Of a stretch of 64,000 nucleotides of DNA, positions 1 through 5,927 are shown in pieces. Origin of the DNA: Firmicutes bacterium UBA4795 (GTDB lineage Bacteria > Bacillota > Desulfotomaculia > Desulfotomaculales > Nap2-2B); NCBI GenBank assembly GCA_002402825.1, contig DHGP01000026.1:27046-91045 (forward strand), written 5' to 3'. The notes beneath the pieces are model-generated. The model was not told the origin of the DNA. It saw only the letters and a list, made by a program, of their open reading frames with translations, and made no database searches. The stretch's first letter is position 1, and each line of letters begins with the position of its first letter. The position numbers and the translations under genes were made by a program.

Positions 1-93
1 ACGTTATGTGGCAATTGTAAAGCCTTGTTTTTAACCAAATAGTCCCGTTATGTGACTAATAACAAAGACTATCTTTTACTTTCTTGTTCTGTC

Positions 94-115
94 ACAAAAA
101 GGGACGTTATTTTGT
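94..115. promoter_or_regulatory. Candidate operator: spaced inverted repeat upstream of the XRE gene
   Basis: ACAAAA at 94-99 and TTTTGT at 110-115 form a 6-bp inverted repeat with a 10-bp spacer, 38 bp before the start of the XRE regulator. Two nearly identical CGTTATGTG words lie at about 2-10 and 46-54, and a related CGTTATTTTG is inside the repeat. Such sites often serve as autoregulatory operators for XRE repressors. The arms are short and AT-rich, so chance is possible. Confidence 0.25.
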
Positions 116-153
116 CTCATGTTGTGGTAATCTATAATTGGAGGCAGAAAAAC

Positions 154-627
154 ATGATGATAGGAAAACGTATCAAAGAACTAAGAGAGCAATTAGGTTT
201 AACCCAGGAAGAATTAGCTGAAAAGGTAGGGGTTACCCGTTCTGCCTTGGCTAATTATGAAAGTGGTCTTAGAGAACCAAAGGGAGATATATTAGTGAGG
301 TTTGCTAGAGCACTCGATACAACCACTGATTATTTACTGGGTAAAGTCGGCCGCACCAACAATCCCAAACCGCCAAATAACAATCACTCCGACCTCTCCA
401 CCTCCTCTTGGTGGTTCCAGGACACCCCGCCCACCGATGTAGAACTGGAGGAATTTCTAAAAAACGCCAACGTATATTTTGACGGGGCTCCGCTTAACGA
501 AGAGGACAAGGAGGACATCATCACTTACCTTAAGGTTAAGTGGGAAAGGGAGAAGAGGAAGAGGGAGAAGGAGAGAAAAACCTCTAGCGATGAAAAACAA
601 CAAAAAACAAAAGGGGCAAGAGAATGA
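154..627 (+). CDS. XRE-family helix-turn-helix transcriptional regulator
   Basis: The 157-residue protein opens with a classic XRE/Cro-cI HTH in residues 3-60 (RIKELREQLGLTQEELAEKV followed by the GVTRSALANYESG recognition helix). A linker and an acidic/basic C-terminal tail follow, the latter with an EFLKN...FDGAPL motif common in Firmicute phage-type regulators. The open frame extends back to 52, but the ATG at 154 is preferred because GGAGG lies 9 bp upstream and the HTH starts there. The stop overlaps the next gene by ATGA. It probably represses element promoters, and the ImmA-like protease at 2365 is a plausible antagonist, although four genes separate them. Confidence 0.85.
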   Translation: MMIGKRIKELREQLGLTQEELAEKVGVTRSALANYESGLREPKGDILVRFARALDTTTDYLLGKVGRTNNPKPPNNNHSDLSTSSWWFQDTPPTDVELEEFLKNANVYFDGAPLNEEDKEDIITYLKVKWEREKRKREKERKTSSDEKQQKTKGARE

Positions 628-998
628 ATGAAAAAACACCCAGGACAGAAGAGAGATTGGATATATTAATAGAATCGCCAGATTCTCATGTGGAATTTGT
701 AGATTTAGCTCAGGTAAATGCTAATCCTGAACGCGTTGTAATCAGCTTTATTCAAAGATTACCTTTAACAATCGGGTCTTCTTCTCAAACACCTGCGTCA
801 GATAATGAGCAACGTAAACAGAGCCAGCCCGTTCGTCTTGTGGCCAATATAGCAATGAGTTGGCAACATTTTGCCCGGCTCACAGCGTTAATGAACCGTG
901 TTTTGTTAAGAAACAAAGATCAGCTAAAAAATGACTGGTTAAATTTTCTTGAATCATTAGATGATGAACTTATAGACACTTCGGATCAAAAAGAATAA
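624..998 (+). CDS. Uncharacterised small protein, possibly DUF3467-like
   Basis: This 124-residue soluble protein starts within the stop codon of the XRE gene (ATGA overlap), so the two are probably co-translated. Its layout is an N-terminal beta-rich part (VEFVDLAQVNANPERVVISF), a polar linker of about 25 residues, then VRLVANIAMSWQHFARLTAL and an acidic tail. From memory this resembles DUF3467 proteins, in which a 'value present in these samples' strand is followed by a motif like 'ms.qhak.l...l'. The match is loose and I would not assign a function. It has no signal peptide, membrane segment or catalytic signature. Confidence 0.6.
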   Translation: MNEKTPRTEERLDILIESPDSHVEFVDLAQVNANPERVVISFIQRLPLTIGSSSQTPASDNEQRKQSQPVRLVANIAMSWQHFARLTALMNRVLLRNKDQLKNDWLNFLESLDDELIDTSDQKE

Positions 999-1017
999 CA
1001 TAGAAAGGGGAGAAAAT

Positions 1018-1179
1018 ATGCATAGGCTTATGGATGGAAGATTAATACCTACCACGGTGCCTCTTTCTCCTGAGCAAACAACAGCCGTGGGCGTTACCAA
1101 CGTTTACATGAATATTGATGATTCCACATTAGTATTTCCCGAAAGTAGACCTGGCAAAAGGCATAGAGGAGGAGCGAAA
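1018..1179 (+). other. In-frame 54-codon extension upstream of hicB
   Basis: An ATG at 1018 preceded by AAGGGGAG opens a frame that runs without a stop into hicB. The 54 residues (MHRLMDGRLIPTT..., ending in a basic GKRHRGG segment) are not part of the normal HicB fold. A second, better ribosome site (AGAGGAGGAG at 1165-1174) directly precedes an internal ATG at 1180. It could be a true N-terminal domain giving two HicB isoforms, a separate small gene that lost its stop codon, or debris fused by deletion. Confidence 0.45.
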
Positions 1180-1485
1180 ATGGGCGGCGGTCTATTTACG
1201 TCTTATATTGATGCCGCAATGAAAGAAGCAGTTATTAAAAAACTTGAAGATGGAACTTTTTATGCAAAAATTCCTTCTTGTCCAGGAGTCTGGGCTGATG
1301 GAGATAATGAAAGCGAATGCCTTAAAACACTACAGGAAGTTTTAGAAGAATGGCTCCTTTTTAAGCTCCGGGACGGTGATTCTATACCTGTCGTCGGTAA
1401 CGTTGATTTAAATATACAGTGGAAGGAAGATCTGTCATGGGTGGGTGAAGATTTTGAAACCAATCAGCCGGAGAGAGCTAATTAG
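1180..1485 (+). CDS. hicB: HicB-family antitoxin
   Basis: The 101-residue product has the partial RNase-H-like HicB fold: a YAKIPSCPGVWADGDNESEC motif followed by a helical EVLEEWLLFKL segment and a DGDSIP turn. HicB proteins bind and neutralise the HicA ribonuclease and usually autorepress the operon. I chose ATG 1180 because AGGAGGAG lies 6-8 bp upstream and the fold begins there; the same frame is open from 1018. The 3' end overlaps hicA by 41 bp. The order is antitoxin first, the reverse of the canonical E. coli hicAB, although hicBA order is known in other bacteria. Confidence 0.8.
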   Translation: MGGGLFTSYIDAAMKEAVIKKLEDGTFYAKIPSCPGVWADGDNESECLKTLQEVLEEWLLFKLRDGDSIPVVGNVDLNIQWKEDLSWVGEDFETNQPERAN

Positions 1486-1672
1486 ACGCCTTAGAAAATA
1501 TTTTAGTTTTAAAGGACCATTTTCCGGTGGCAAACACCCATTCATGGTTAGAGGAGATTTTAAACTTCCAATACCAAATCTACATAAAAGCAAAGATATA
1601 GGCCCGGAACTGCTTTTAGATATCCTTGAACAGGCTGGTATCTCTAAAGAAGAATGGGACAAGTTGGATTGA
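1445..1672 (+). CDS. hicA: HicA-family mRNA interferase toxin
   Basis: The 75-residue protein has a double-stranded RNA-binding-like fold typical of HicA/YcfA: ISRRELIRRLRKYFSFKGPF, then GGKHPFM, whose histidine sits where HicA has its catalytic His, then FKLPIPNLHKSKDIGPELLLDIL. HicA cleaves mRNA in a ribosome-independent way when HicB is degraded. The start is a GTG at 1445 inside the 3' end of hicB, implying translational coupling. The frame is intact, so this toxin is likely functional, unlike the toxin remnant 330 bp downstream. Confidence 0.85.
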   Translation: MKILKPISRRELIRRLRKYFSFKGPFSGGKHPFMVRGDFKLPIPNLHKSKDIGPELLLDILEQAGISKEEWDKLD

Positions 1673-1726
1673 ATTTCCTAAATTATTCTGTCTCCCCAAA
1701 ATTCAGCTGTGGGAGGGATCACAGAA

Positions 1727-1996
1727 ATGGTTGCTATGCCCGATCCTAAATTTATAGACCTTGTTTTTAATGTTTTTAACCAAAACGAAAGGGACGAATT
1801 CCTACGAGAGCTTTTACACGCTGCTTTAACAGGCGTGCAGACGGGGAACATTGAAAGTGTACGGAGAGTTCTACTTGCCTGGGAATATACCGCTTTATGG
1901 AAAAAAGAACCTGAAATGTTAAGGGAGATATCAGAGGAGGATAGCACCGGATCTGGTGCAGATTGGCGGGAGTTTTTGGCTTCTGAGGGGGTATAG
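1727..1996 (+). CDS. Probable antitoxin of a RelE-type pair
   Basis: This 89-residue acidic protein (MVAMPDPKFIDLVFNVFNQNERDEFLRELLHAAL...) has no domain I can name. It lies directly upstream of a RelE-like toxin remnant, with the layout of an antitoxin gene. The helical N-terminal half and acidic C-terminal end (EEDSTGSGADWREFLASEG) fit a toxin-binding tail. The frame opens at GTG 1709, but ATG 1727 has GGGAGG 10 bp upstream and is preferred. With the toxin broken, the gene may now be free of selection or act as an orphan antitoxin. Confidence 0.55.
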   Translation: MVAMPDPKFIDLVFNVFNQNERDEFLRELLHAALTGVQTGNIESVRRVLLAWEYTALWKKEPEMLREISEEDSTGSGADWREFLASEGV

Positions 1997-1997
1997 T

Positions 1998-2267
1998 ATA
2001 TACGAAATCCTGCCCCTCAGCAAAAAAGTGCAAAAACAAATTCAAGAACTGAGGTCCTCTGAAAAGAAAAAATTAAGAGCAGCCTTCACCGATATAGAAA
2101 CCAATCCGTACTAGGCACCTGGCAACAAAATCGATAGATTTAAAGGAGACCTTGCTTATTTGGGATGGCATTATGAACTTTCTTATGGATACCGTATTCA
2201 TTATAAGATTGACGAAAAATCTAAGAAAATAAAAATTACTTATATAGGTCCTCATCCAAGGTACTAA
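1998..2267 (+). pseudogene. RelE/ParE-family toxin, inactivated by an internal amber codon
   Basis: Reading the frame from 1998 gives IYEILPLSKKVQKQIQELRS..., ending in TNPY. A TAG stop at 2112-2114 follows, and then an uninterrupted continuation (APGNKIDRFKGDL, GWHYELSYGYRIHYKID, IKITYIGPHPRY) to a TAA at 2265. The second half carries the RelE/ParE hallmarks: a KxxRFKG strand, a YxLSYGYRIHY strand with the conserved Arg, and a closing xxIGPHPRY strand. No ATG, GTG or TTG follows the AGGGGG ribosome site at 1986-1991; the in-frame codons there are TAT AGT ATA. The gene therefore appears to have lost both its start codon and its reading frame. Total length would be about 89 residues, normal for the family. 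Confidence 0.75.
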
Positions 2268-2290
2268 AAACAGATTTCTGAATAAATAAG

Positions 2291-2325
2291 AAACCTGTTA
2301 CTCTCAAAGGGATGGCAGGTTTTAG
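2291..2325 (+). terminator. Weak candidate terminator after the toxin-antitoxin remnant
   Basis: AAACCTG at 2291-2297 pairs with CAGGTTT at 2316-2322, leaving an 18-nt loop in which CTC and GGG could extend the stem. Only a short T stretch follows. It lies between the RelE remnant and the protease gene, where a transcript end is plausible. The stem is short and the T-run poor. Confidence 0.3.
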
Positions 2326-2364
2326 TTCATATTGGGAACGTGACATTCTTCGACACGGTTTTAC

Positions 2365-2778
2365 ATGAACAAGCAGGTGATCCCTGTGGACTATATCAAG
2401 CAGTCTGTCAAACAATTAATTGAGGAGCATGAAACCAGCGATCCTTACCGCCTGGCCCATTTAATGAATATTGACGTAGATGAATTTCCCTTTTGCCGGA
2501 TTAAGGGCCTGATCCTTGAAATAGCCAGGAGGATTACCATCGTTCTCAATTCCAACTTCCCGGAATGGCTGAAGCGTGTCGTTCTGACCCACGAATTGGG
2601 GCACCGGCAATTGTCTCCGCAGGGAGTGGGGTATTTCTTCCTGGCAGAACACGCTTTAATGGAATCAAAGGTAGAGTACGAAGCTAACAGGTTTACCGTA
2701 GAATTGCTTACGTGGGGCGAAGAGCCAGGGTTCGATGAAGCCCTGGACAGTTTGCGGCCAGGGTTGGCGTACCGGTGA
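2365..2778 (+). CDS. ImmA/IrrE-family metallopeptidase
   Basis: The 137-residue protein carries the zinc-peptidase motif HELGH in VVLTHELGHRQLS (about residues 76-80), preceded by ITIVLNSNFPEWLKR and followed by an ESKVEYEANRF helix whose glutamate is the usual third zinc ligand. This is the ImmA/IrrE (DUF955, peptidase M78) layout. Family members cleave XRE-type repressors and so induce mobile elements or stress genes. The start is uncertain: ATG 2365 has no good ribosome site, and GTG codons at 2377 and 2386 are alternatives, the latter preceded by AGCAGGTG. The likely target is the XRE protein at the left end. Confidence 0.85.
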   Translation: MNKQVIPVDYIKQSVKQLIEEHETSDPYRLAHLMNIDVDEFPFCRIKGLILEIARRITIVLNSNFPEWLKRVVLTHELGHRQLSPQGVGYFFLAEHALMESKVEYEANRFTVELLTWGEEPGFDEALDSLRPGLAYR

Positions 2779-2832
2779 AAATGATGCGGTATAAGGTTAT
2801 TAAGTAATTATCGAGGAAAGAAGGTAAAAACC

Positions 2833-3153
2833 ATGCCTCCTAAAATGGTCAAAACTATCCGTGACCTCATTTACTGGGAATATGCCAACCTTATCGCCCG
2901 GGCCGCCGGTTTTGAGCGCAATTATCGCTTTATCGTCAGCCGCTTCAAAAAGCTTCAGTCCGGTGAAATCAGGATGAGCGATTTAACCAGGGATGACCGG
3001 AACATGATTTTAAAAGACGAATATTGCATCTACTGCGGTAGCACCGAAAACCTTTGTTTTGACCACGTCAAGCGTATAAAGGGCAGCAAAGCCGAGGCTG
3101 AAGCCTTAAAGGCTTTGCTTATTACTGAGATAGAAAAAGGAAAATCTGGTTAG
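2833..3153 (+). pseudogene. Chimeric remnant: HNH-nuclease N-terminus fused to an integrase N-terminal arm
   Basis: Residues 1-77 look like the start of a small phage-type HNH protein, with a CxYCG zinc/HNH half-site (EYCIYCGSTENLCFDHV). The expected continuation (second His/Asn and second CxxC) is missing. Instead the frame continues as IKGSKAEAEA...TEIEKGK, which is the N-terminal DNA-binding arm of Tn916/phage-type tyrosine integrases (pattern: basic residue-G-K-x-E-A-E, then L-x-E-I-E-x-G). TAG at 3151 and TAA at 3160 then stop the frame, and the same frame resumes with the integrase C-terminal part. The simplest reading is a deletion that removed the HNH C-terminus and an internal integrase segment. 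A GAGG...AAGAAGG ribosome site precedes the ATG. Confidence 0.7.
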
Positions 3154-3162
3154 AACCAGTAA

Positions 3163-3639
3163 GGGATTAATATTCCAATCTCCAAAAACAGAGAAACAAA
3201 GCGGGTTATCCCATTAGCTAATAATGTACTAAGCGAACTGAAGAAGTATAAAGCCAGGCAAAATCAGGAAAAGTTATTGGCAGGCGAAGCATATCAGGAT
3301 AACAGTCTAGTGTTTTGTACCAGAACAGGTACTCCTATTATCCCTAGAAATTTTAACCGGGCGTTTCATTCTTTGTTAAAGAAAGCTGGCCTGGTAACTA
3401 ACCTGCACACATTGAGACATACTTTCGCTACCAGGCTTTTAGAAGCTGGTGAGAACCTTAAAATAGTGCAGGAATTATTAGGTCATAGCCGTATTAGCAC
3501 TACCGCAGATATATATAGCCATGTATCGCCTGAGATAAAGCGAGAGGCAATAGCCAAACTGGACGGTATTTTTTCAATTAGCACCAATTTAGCACCAAAA
3601 AAGACTCCGGAGGATGGTGCTAATCCCCCGAAGCCTTGA
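3163..3639 (+). pseudogene. Tyrosine recombinase (integrase), C-terminal catalytic fragment
   Basis: From 3163 the frame reads [20 protein letters not shown], through a spacer, to [20 protein letters not shown], then the catalytic [15 protein letters not shown] (His and second Arg), [17 protein letters not shown] (His and nucleophile Tyr) and a basic tail. This is about the last 155 residues of a 370-400-residue phage/ICE integrase. The segment with the first catalytic Arg (the GLRRGE-type motif) is absent, so no strand exchange is expected. The annotatable open frame begins at TTG 3277, but homology clearly extends upstream to 3163 in the same frame as the chimeric fragment. It ends 7 bp before the tRNA-Val CCA. 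Confidence 0.85.
3578..3623 (+). repeat. Triplicated 9-bp TTAGCACCA motif beside the attachment site
   Basis: TTAGCACCA occurs at 3578-3586 and 3589-3597, exactly 11 bp (one helical turn) apart, and as its inverse TGGTGCTAA at 3615-3623, all within 23-70 bp of the tRNA 3' end. Integrases of this class bind short directly repeated arm-type sites flanking the core att site, so this arrangement fits an attachment-site arm. The copies lie in the 3' coding end of the integrase fragment. Confidence 0.5.
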
Positions 3640-3645
3640 TATTCC

Positions 3646-3720
3646 TGGTGGGCGGGATTGGAATTGAACCAACCACCTCTTGCGTGTCAAGCAAGCGTTC
3701 TCCCACTGAACTACCCGCCC
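3646..3720 (-). tRNA. tRNA-Val (anticodon GAC)
   Basis: Read on the minus strand, the 75-nt gene folds into a full cloverleaf. The acceptor stem is GGGCGGG/CCCGCCC, the D arm runs through TTCAGTGGGAGAA, the anticodon stem is CTTGC/GCAAG with loop TTGACAC (anticodon GAC at 3686-3688 on the plus strand), and the T arm holds GGTTCAATTCC. The 3' CCA is encoded (3646-3648). GAC reads GUC and GUU valine codons. The integrase remnant abuts its 3' end, so this gene is the likely insertion target. Confidence 0.95.
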
Positions 3721-3743
3721 TTATTTTGGTTAAGTTTATTTTA

Positions 3744-3772
3744 ATTATGTCCTAAAAGGGTTGAAAAGTCAA
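3744..3772 (-). promoter_or_regulatory. SigA-type promoter of tRNA-Val
   Basis: On the minus strand TTGACT (3772-3767) and CATAAT (3749-3744) are separated by 17 bp. The predicted transcription start near 3737 is about 17 nt before the tRNA 5' end at 3720, normal for a tRNA gene. Confidence 0.6.
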
Positions 3773-3793
3773 GATAAAATATTATAAAAAATT

Positions 3794-4965
3794 TTAAAAC
3801 TTTATTTTCTCTTTTATTTGTTGCCACCAATTTTTTCGCAAAATTTCTTGTTCAACTACTAAATCTACCCGAGCTAGCTCTTGTTCGGGCAAGGATAAGA
3901 TTATTTCCCCTACTTTTTGATTAGCCTTTACGGGGGCTAAGAGATTTGGGGTTAATTTTATTTCTTTTTTTAGCCGGGGCAAGTCATCTTTAGCCAGGTT
4001 TACGATAAGCGAATGGGCTGTTAATACGGCTACTTTAGGTTTTGTTCCCTCTTTAACTTCCAGGTGGGTTACCGTTTCCCTTTTTCGGTAAAAGGTAACC
4101 GGTTTCACCTGATAAAAGCCGTAGTCAAGTAAATTGATGGCATCAAGGTAGCGATTTTGACAGTTTAAAACCACTGCGATAAGGCGGCATTCTTTTCTGG
4201 TGGCGGAAGCAATTAAACAATTACCAGCCTTTGCAGTAGTACCTGTTTTTACCCCGTCAATTCCTGGGTATGCTTTCATGCGTACTAACATGTTTGTGTT
4301 GCCTATTATTTTTTGGCATTTTTTGTTATTCCAGTAAACAATAGCTTCTTTTGTTTGCACTAGTTCAGCAAGCTTAGGATTTTTTAAGGCGAAGCGGGTA
4401 ATTTGTGCCAGGTCAAAAGCCGTGGAATAATGGTTGGGGTCAGTGTAGCCGTTGGTATTGGCAAAACGCGTATTGAGGGCTCCTAAAAGGATGGCTTTAA
4501 TATTCATCATCTCAATAAAACAATCTTCTGTTCCGGCTAGATATTCCGCAATAGCCACGGTGCTGTCGTTAGCCGAAGTAATTAAAGCAGCCTTGATAAG
4601 ATTTTCTAGCGTTAATTTATCGCCGGCCGTTAGGCCTAATATAGAACCGGTGTAAATTGAGGCGGCCTTTGGAGTAACCGTGACTATACTGTCAAGCCTG
4701 CCGTTTTCCAGGGCAATAAGAGCCGTCATTATTTTGGTAAGACTAGCCGGGGGACGTCTTTTCCAGGGGCTGCGGGTAAAATATAACTGTCCTGTTTTGG
4801 CGTCCATTAAAACAGCCGTTTCAGCAGTAATGGATGGTGGTGCTGCCTTTGCAGGGTAAGAAATAGTTAAAGTTAAAAAAAAACTAATGGAAAGAAAATA
4901 AGGCTCCTCTTAGGTGAAAGCTTTCTTAAAATTTGAAAGTATTTTTTTATCCATTTGGTCACCAT
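3794..4965 (-). CDS. dacF: D-alanyl-D-alanine carboxypeptidase (DacF/PBP5 type), frameshifted in the signal peptide
   Basis: The 337-residue open part starting at 4807 holds the penicillin-binding motifs SLTK (SxxK), SAND (SxN) and KTGTT (KTG), then the C-terminal beta domain and a terminal amphipathic helix. It trims the terminal D-Ala from peptidoglycan peptides outside the membrane. The 4807 ATG lies inside the mature domain. The correct start is ATG 4965 (AAAGGAG 7 bp upstream), which begins a basic-then-hydrophobic signal peptide. That frame reaches a stop at an A9 run (4875-4883, T9 in the mRNA sense). Adding one base joins it to ...LTLTISYPAKAA...VLMDAKTG and gives about 390 residues, the family norm. 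The cause may be a sequencing slip, a mutation, or slippage regulation. Confidence 0.75.
4875..4883 (-). other. A9/T9 homopolymer causing the dacF frameshift
   Basis: Nine consecutive A on the plus strand (T9 in the sense strand) lie in the hydrophobic core of the dacF signal peptide. One more base would restore a continuous frame from ATG 4965 to the stop at 3794. Such tracts are prone to slipped-strand mispairing, polymerase slippage and assembly error. Confidence 0.7.
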
Positions 4966-5040
4966 ATATCCACTCCTTTCTTTTATAATTTAGTTTTTCT
5001 CAGGTTTAACTAAATTTATAAAGGAAAGTTTTAGGGTTTT

Positions 5041-5667
5041 TTAAGTTGAGTGTCTCCTTCTTTTTCTTAGCCATAAATAAAAAATTAAAACAATTATACC
5101 TACCACAACTAATATATCCAGCCGGTGGAACCAAAACTTTAAGTTTTCCCAGTGTTGGCCCATTTTAAAGCCAAGGTAGGTAAGAAAAAGGCTCCAGGGA
5201 AGGGAACCCAAGAAAGTATATAGAACAAAACGTGGAAAATTCATGTTTGAAATTCCGGCCGGTAAAGAAATAAAGGTGCGAATAACAGGTATTATACGGG
5301 CAAAAAACACGGTTGCTTCACCGTAACGTAAAAACCAATCTTCAGCTAAGTTAAAGTGGTGTATAGAAATTCCAAAGTAGCGTCCGTAACGTAATAAGAA
5401 AGGGCGTCCGCCCCAAAGACCGATATAAAACGAAATTATTGATCCTACTGTGCCTCCTGCCGTTCCAGCTATAACCGTCCAAAAAAAATCCAGGCAGCCG
5501 GTAAAAACTAGGTATCCTCCAAAAGGCAAAATTACCTCGCTTGGCAAAGGTATATTACAGCTCTCAATAGCCATGCCGACGGCTACCCCCCAGTAGCCAA
5601 ATTTAGCTATAAAAGCAACCGTTTCTTTAATTACTGGTTCAAGCAGCGAGATTAAAAAATCAAGCAA
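5041..5667 (-). CDS. DedA-family membrane protein
   Basis: The 208-residue protein has the DedA/VTT layout: an N-terminal re-entrant segment with ESCNIPLPSEVILPFGGYLV, a GxxGGxxGxxxSYxIG-like glycine-rich helix, an FARIIPVIRTFISLPAGISNM motif, and two C-terminal membrane helices followed by a basic tail. DedA proteins take part in lipid (undecaprenyl phosphate) translocation and membrane homeostasis. The frame opens at TTG 5721, but the TTG at 5667 has AGGAAG 7 bp upstream and gives a typical DedA N-terminus, so I prefer it. A second paralogue lies at 63009-63626. Confidence 0.85.
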   Translation of the reverse strand: MLDFLISLLEPVIKETVAFIAKFGYWGVAVGMAIESCNIPLPSEVILPFGGYLVFTGCLDFFWTVIAGTAGGTVGSIISFYIGLWGGRPFLLRYGRYFGISIHHFNLAEDWFLRYGEATVFFARIIPVIRTFISLPAGISNMNFPRFVLYTFLGSLPWSLFLTYLGFKMGQHWENLKFWFHRLDILVVVGIIVLIFYLWLRKRRRHST

Positions 5668-5833
5668 AGATAATCTTCCTTCCCCCTTTCCATCTAGGCA
5701 TTTTAAAATATTCCATAACAAAGGGTTTCTTTCCTGCCTACTTTTTGTTTTAATGATTTAGGCCAAAAGAAATATTTATCAATAGCAGGTTTTTTAAGTT
5801 ATAGTGGAGAAATAATATTATTACCACTGGCGG

Positions 5834-5852
5834 CACAGGCATCTTGCCTGTG
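5834..5852. repeat. Dispersed palindrome CACAGGC-ATCTT-GCCTGTG (family 1, intergenic copy)
   Basis: A 7-bp inverted repeat with a 5-bp centre lies in the dedA-polA intergenic space. The same ACAGGCATCTTGCCTGT core recurs inside ileS (three copies) and, with one change, in purL. It is the only copy of this family that I found between genes. Confidence 0.7.
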
Positions 5853-5927
5853 GTTTCAATTTAATTATTTTATAAAATTTTACTTTGGATTACGGGCAGG
5901 TGTTAAATTCTGGCTCAAGAAACATTT

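Larger units (their letters stand above)
1..3648. mobile_element. Remnant of an integrative element (ICE or prophage end) at tRNA-Val
   Basis: This 3.6-kb stretch differs from the housekeeping genes to its right. It contains an XRE repressor, two toxin-antitoxin loci (one broken), an ImmA/IrrE-type protease, and HNH and tyrosine-recombinase fragments. The recombinase C-terminal fragment ends about 7 bp from the 3' CCA end of a tRNA-Val gene, the usual layout when a tRNA 3' end is the attachment site. XRE plus ImmA is the repressor/anti-repressor pair of ICEBs1-like elements and many Firmicute prophages. No structural, conjugation or replication genes are visible, and the left boundary lies outside the window. 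I found no second copy of the tRNA 3' end within the window. Confidence 0.7.

Noticed and set aside
133..138. Perfect TATAAT just upstream of the XRE gene
   Set aside because: Transcription would start near 145, after the GGAGG ribosome site at 140-144, and only a poor -35 (TTTTGT, 17 bp away) is present. I could not call it a promoter.
1776..2045. Minus-strand open frame across the antitoxin / RelE junction
   Set aside because: The plus strand has an antitoxin frame and a clear RelE-like remnant; the minus frame has no recognisable motif.
1..3645. Left attachment copy of the tRNA-Val 3' end
   Set aside because: No second copy of the tRNA 3' sequence was seen in the element part of the window; the left end is probably outside.
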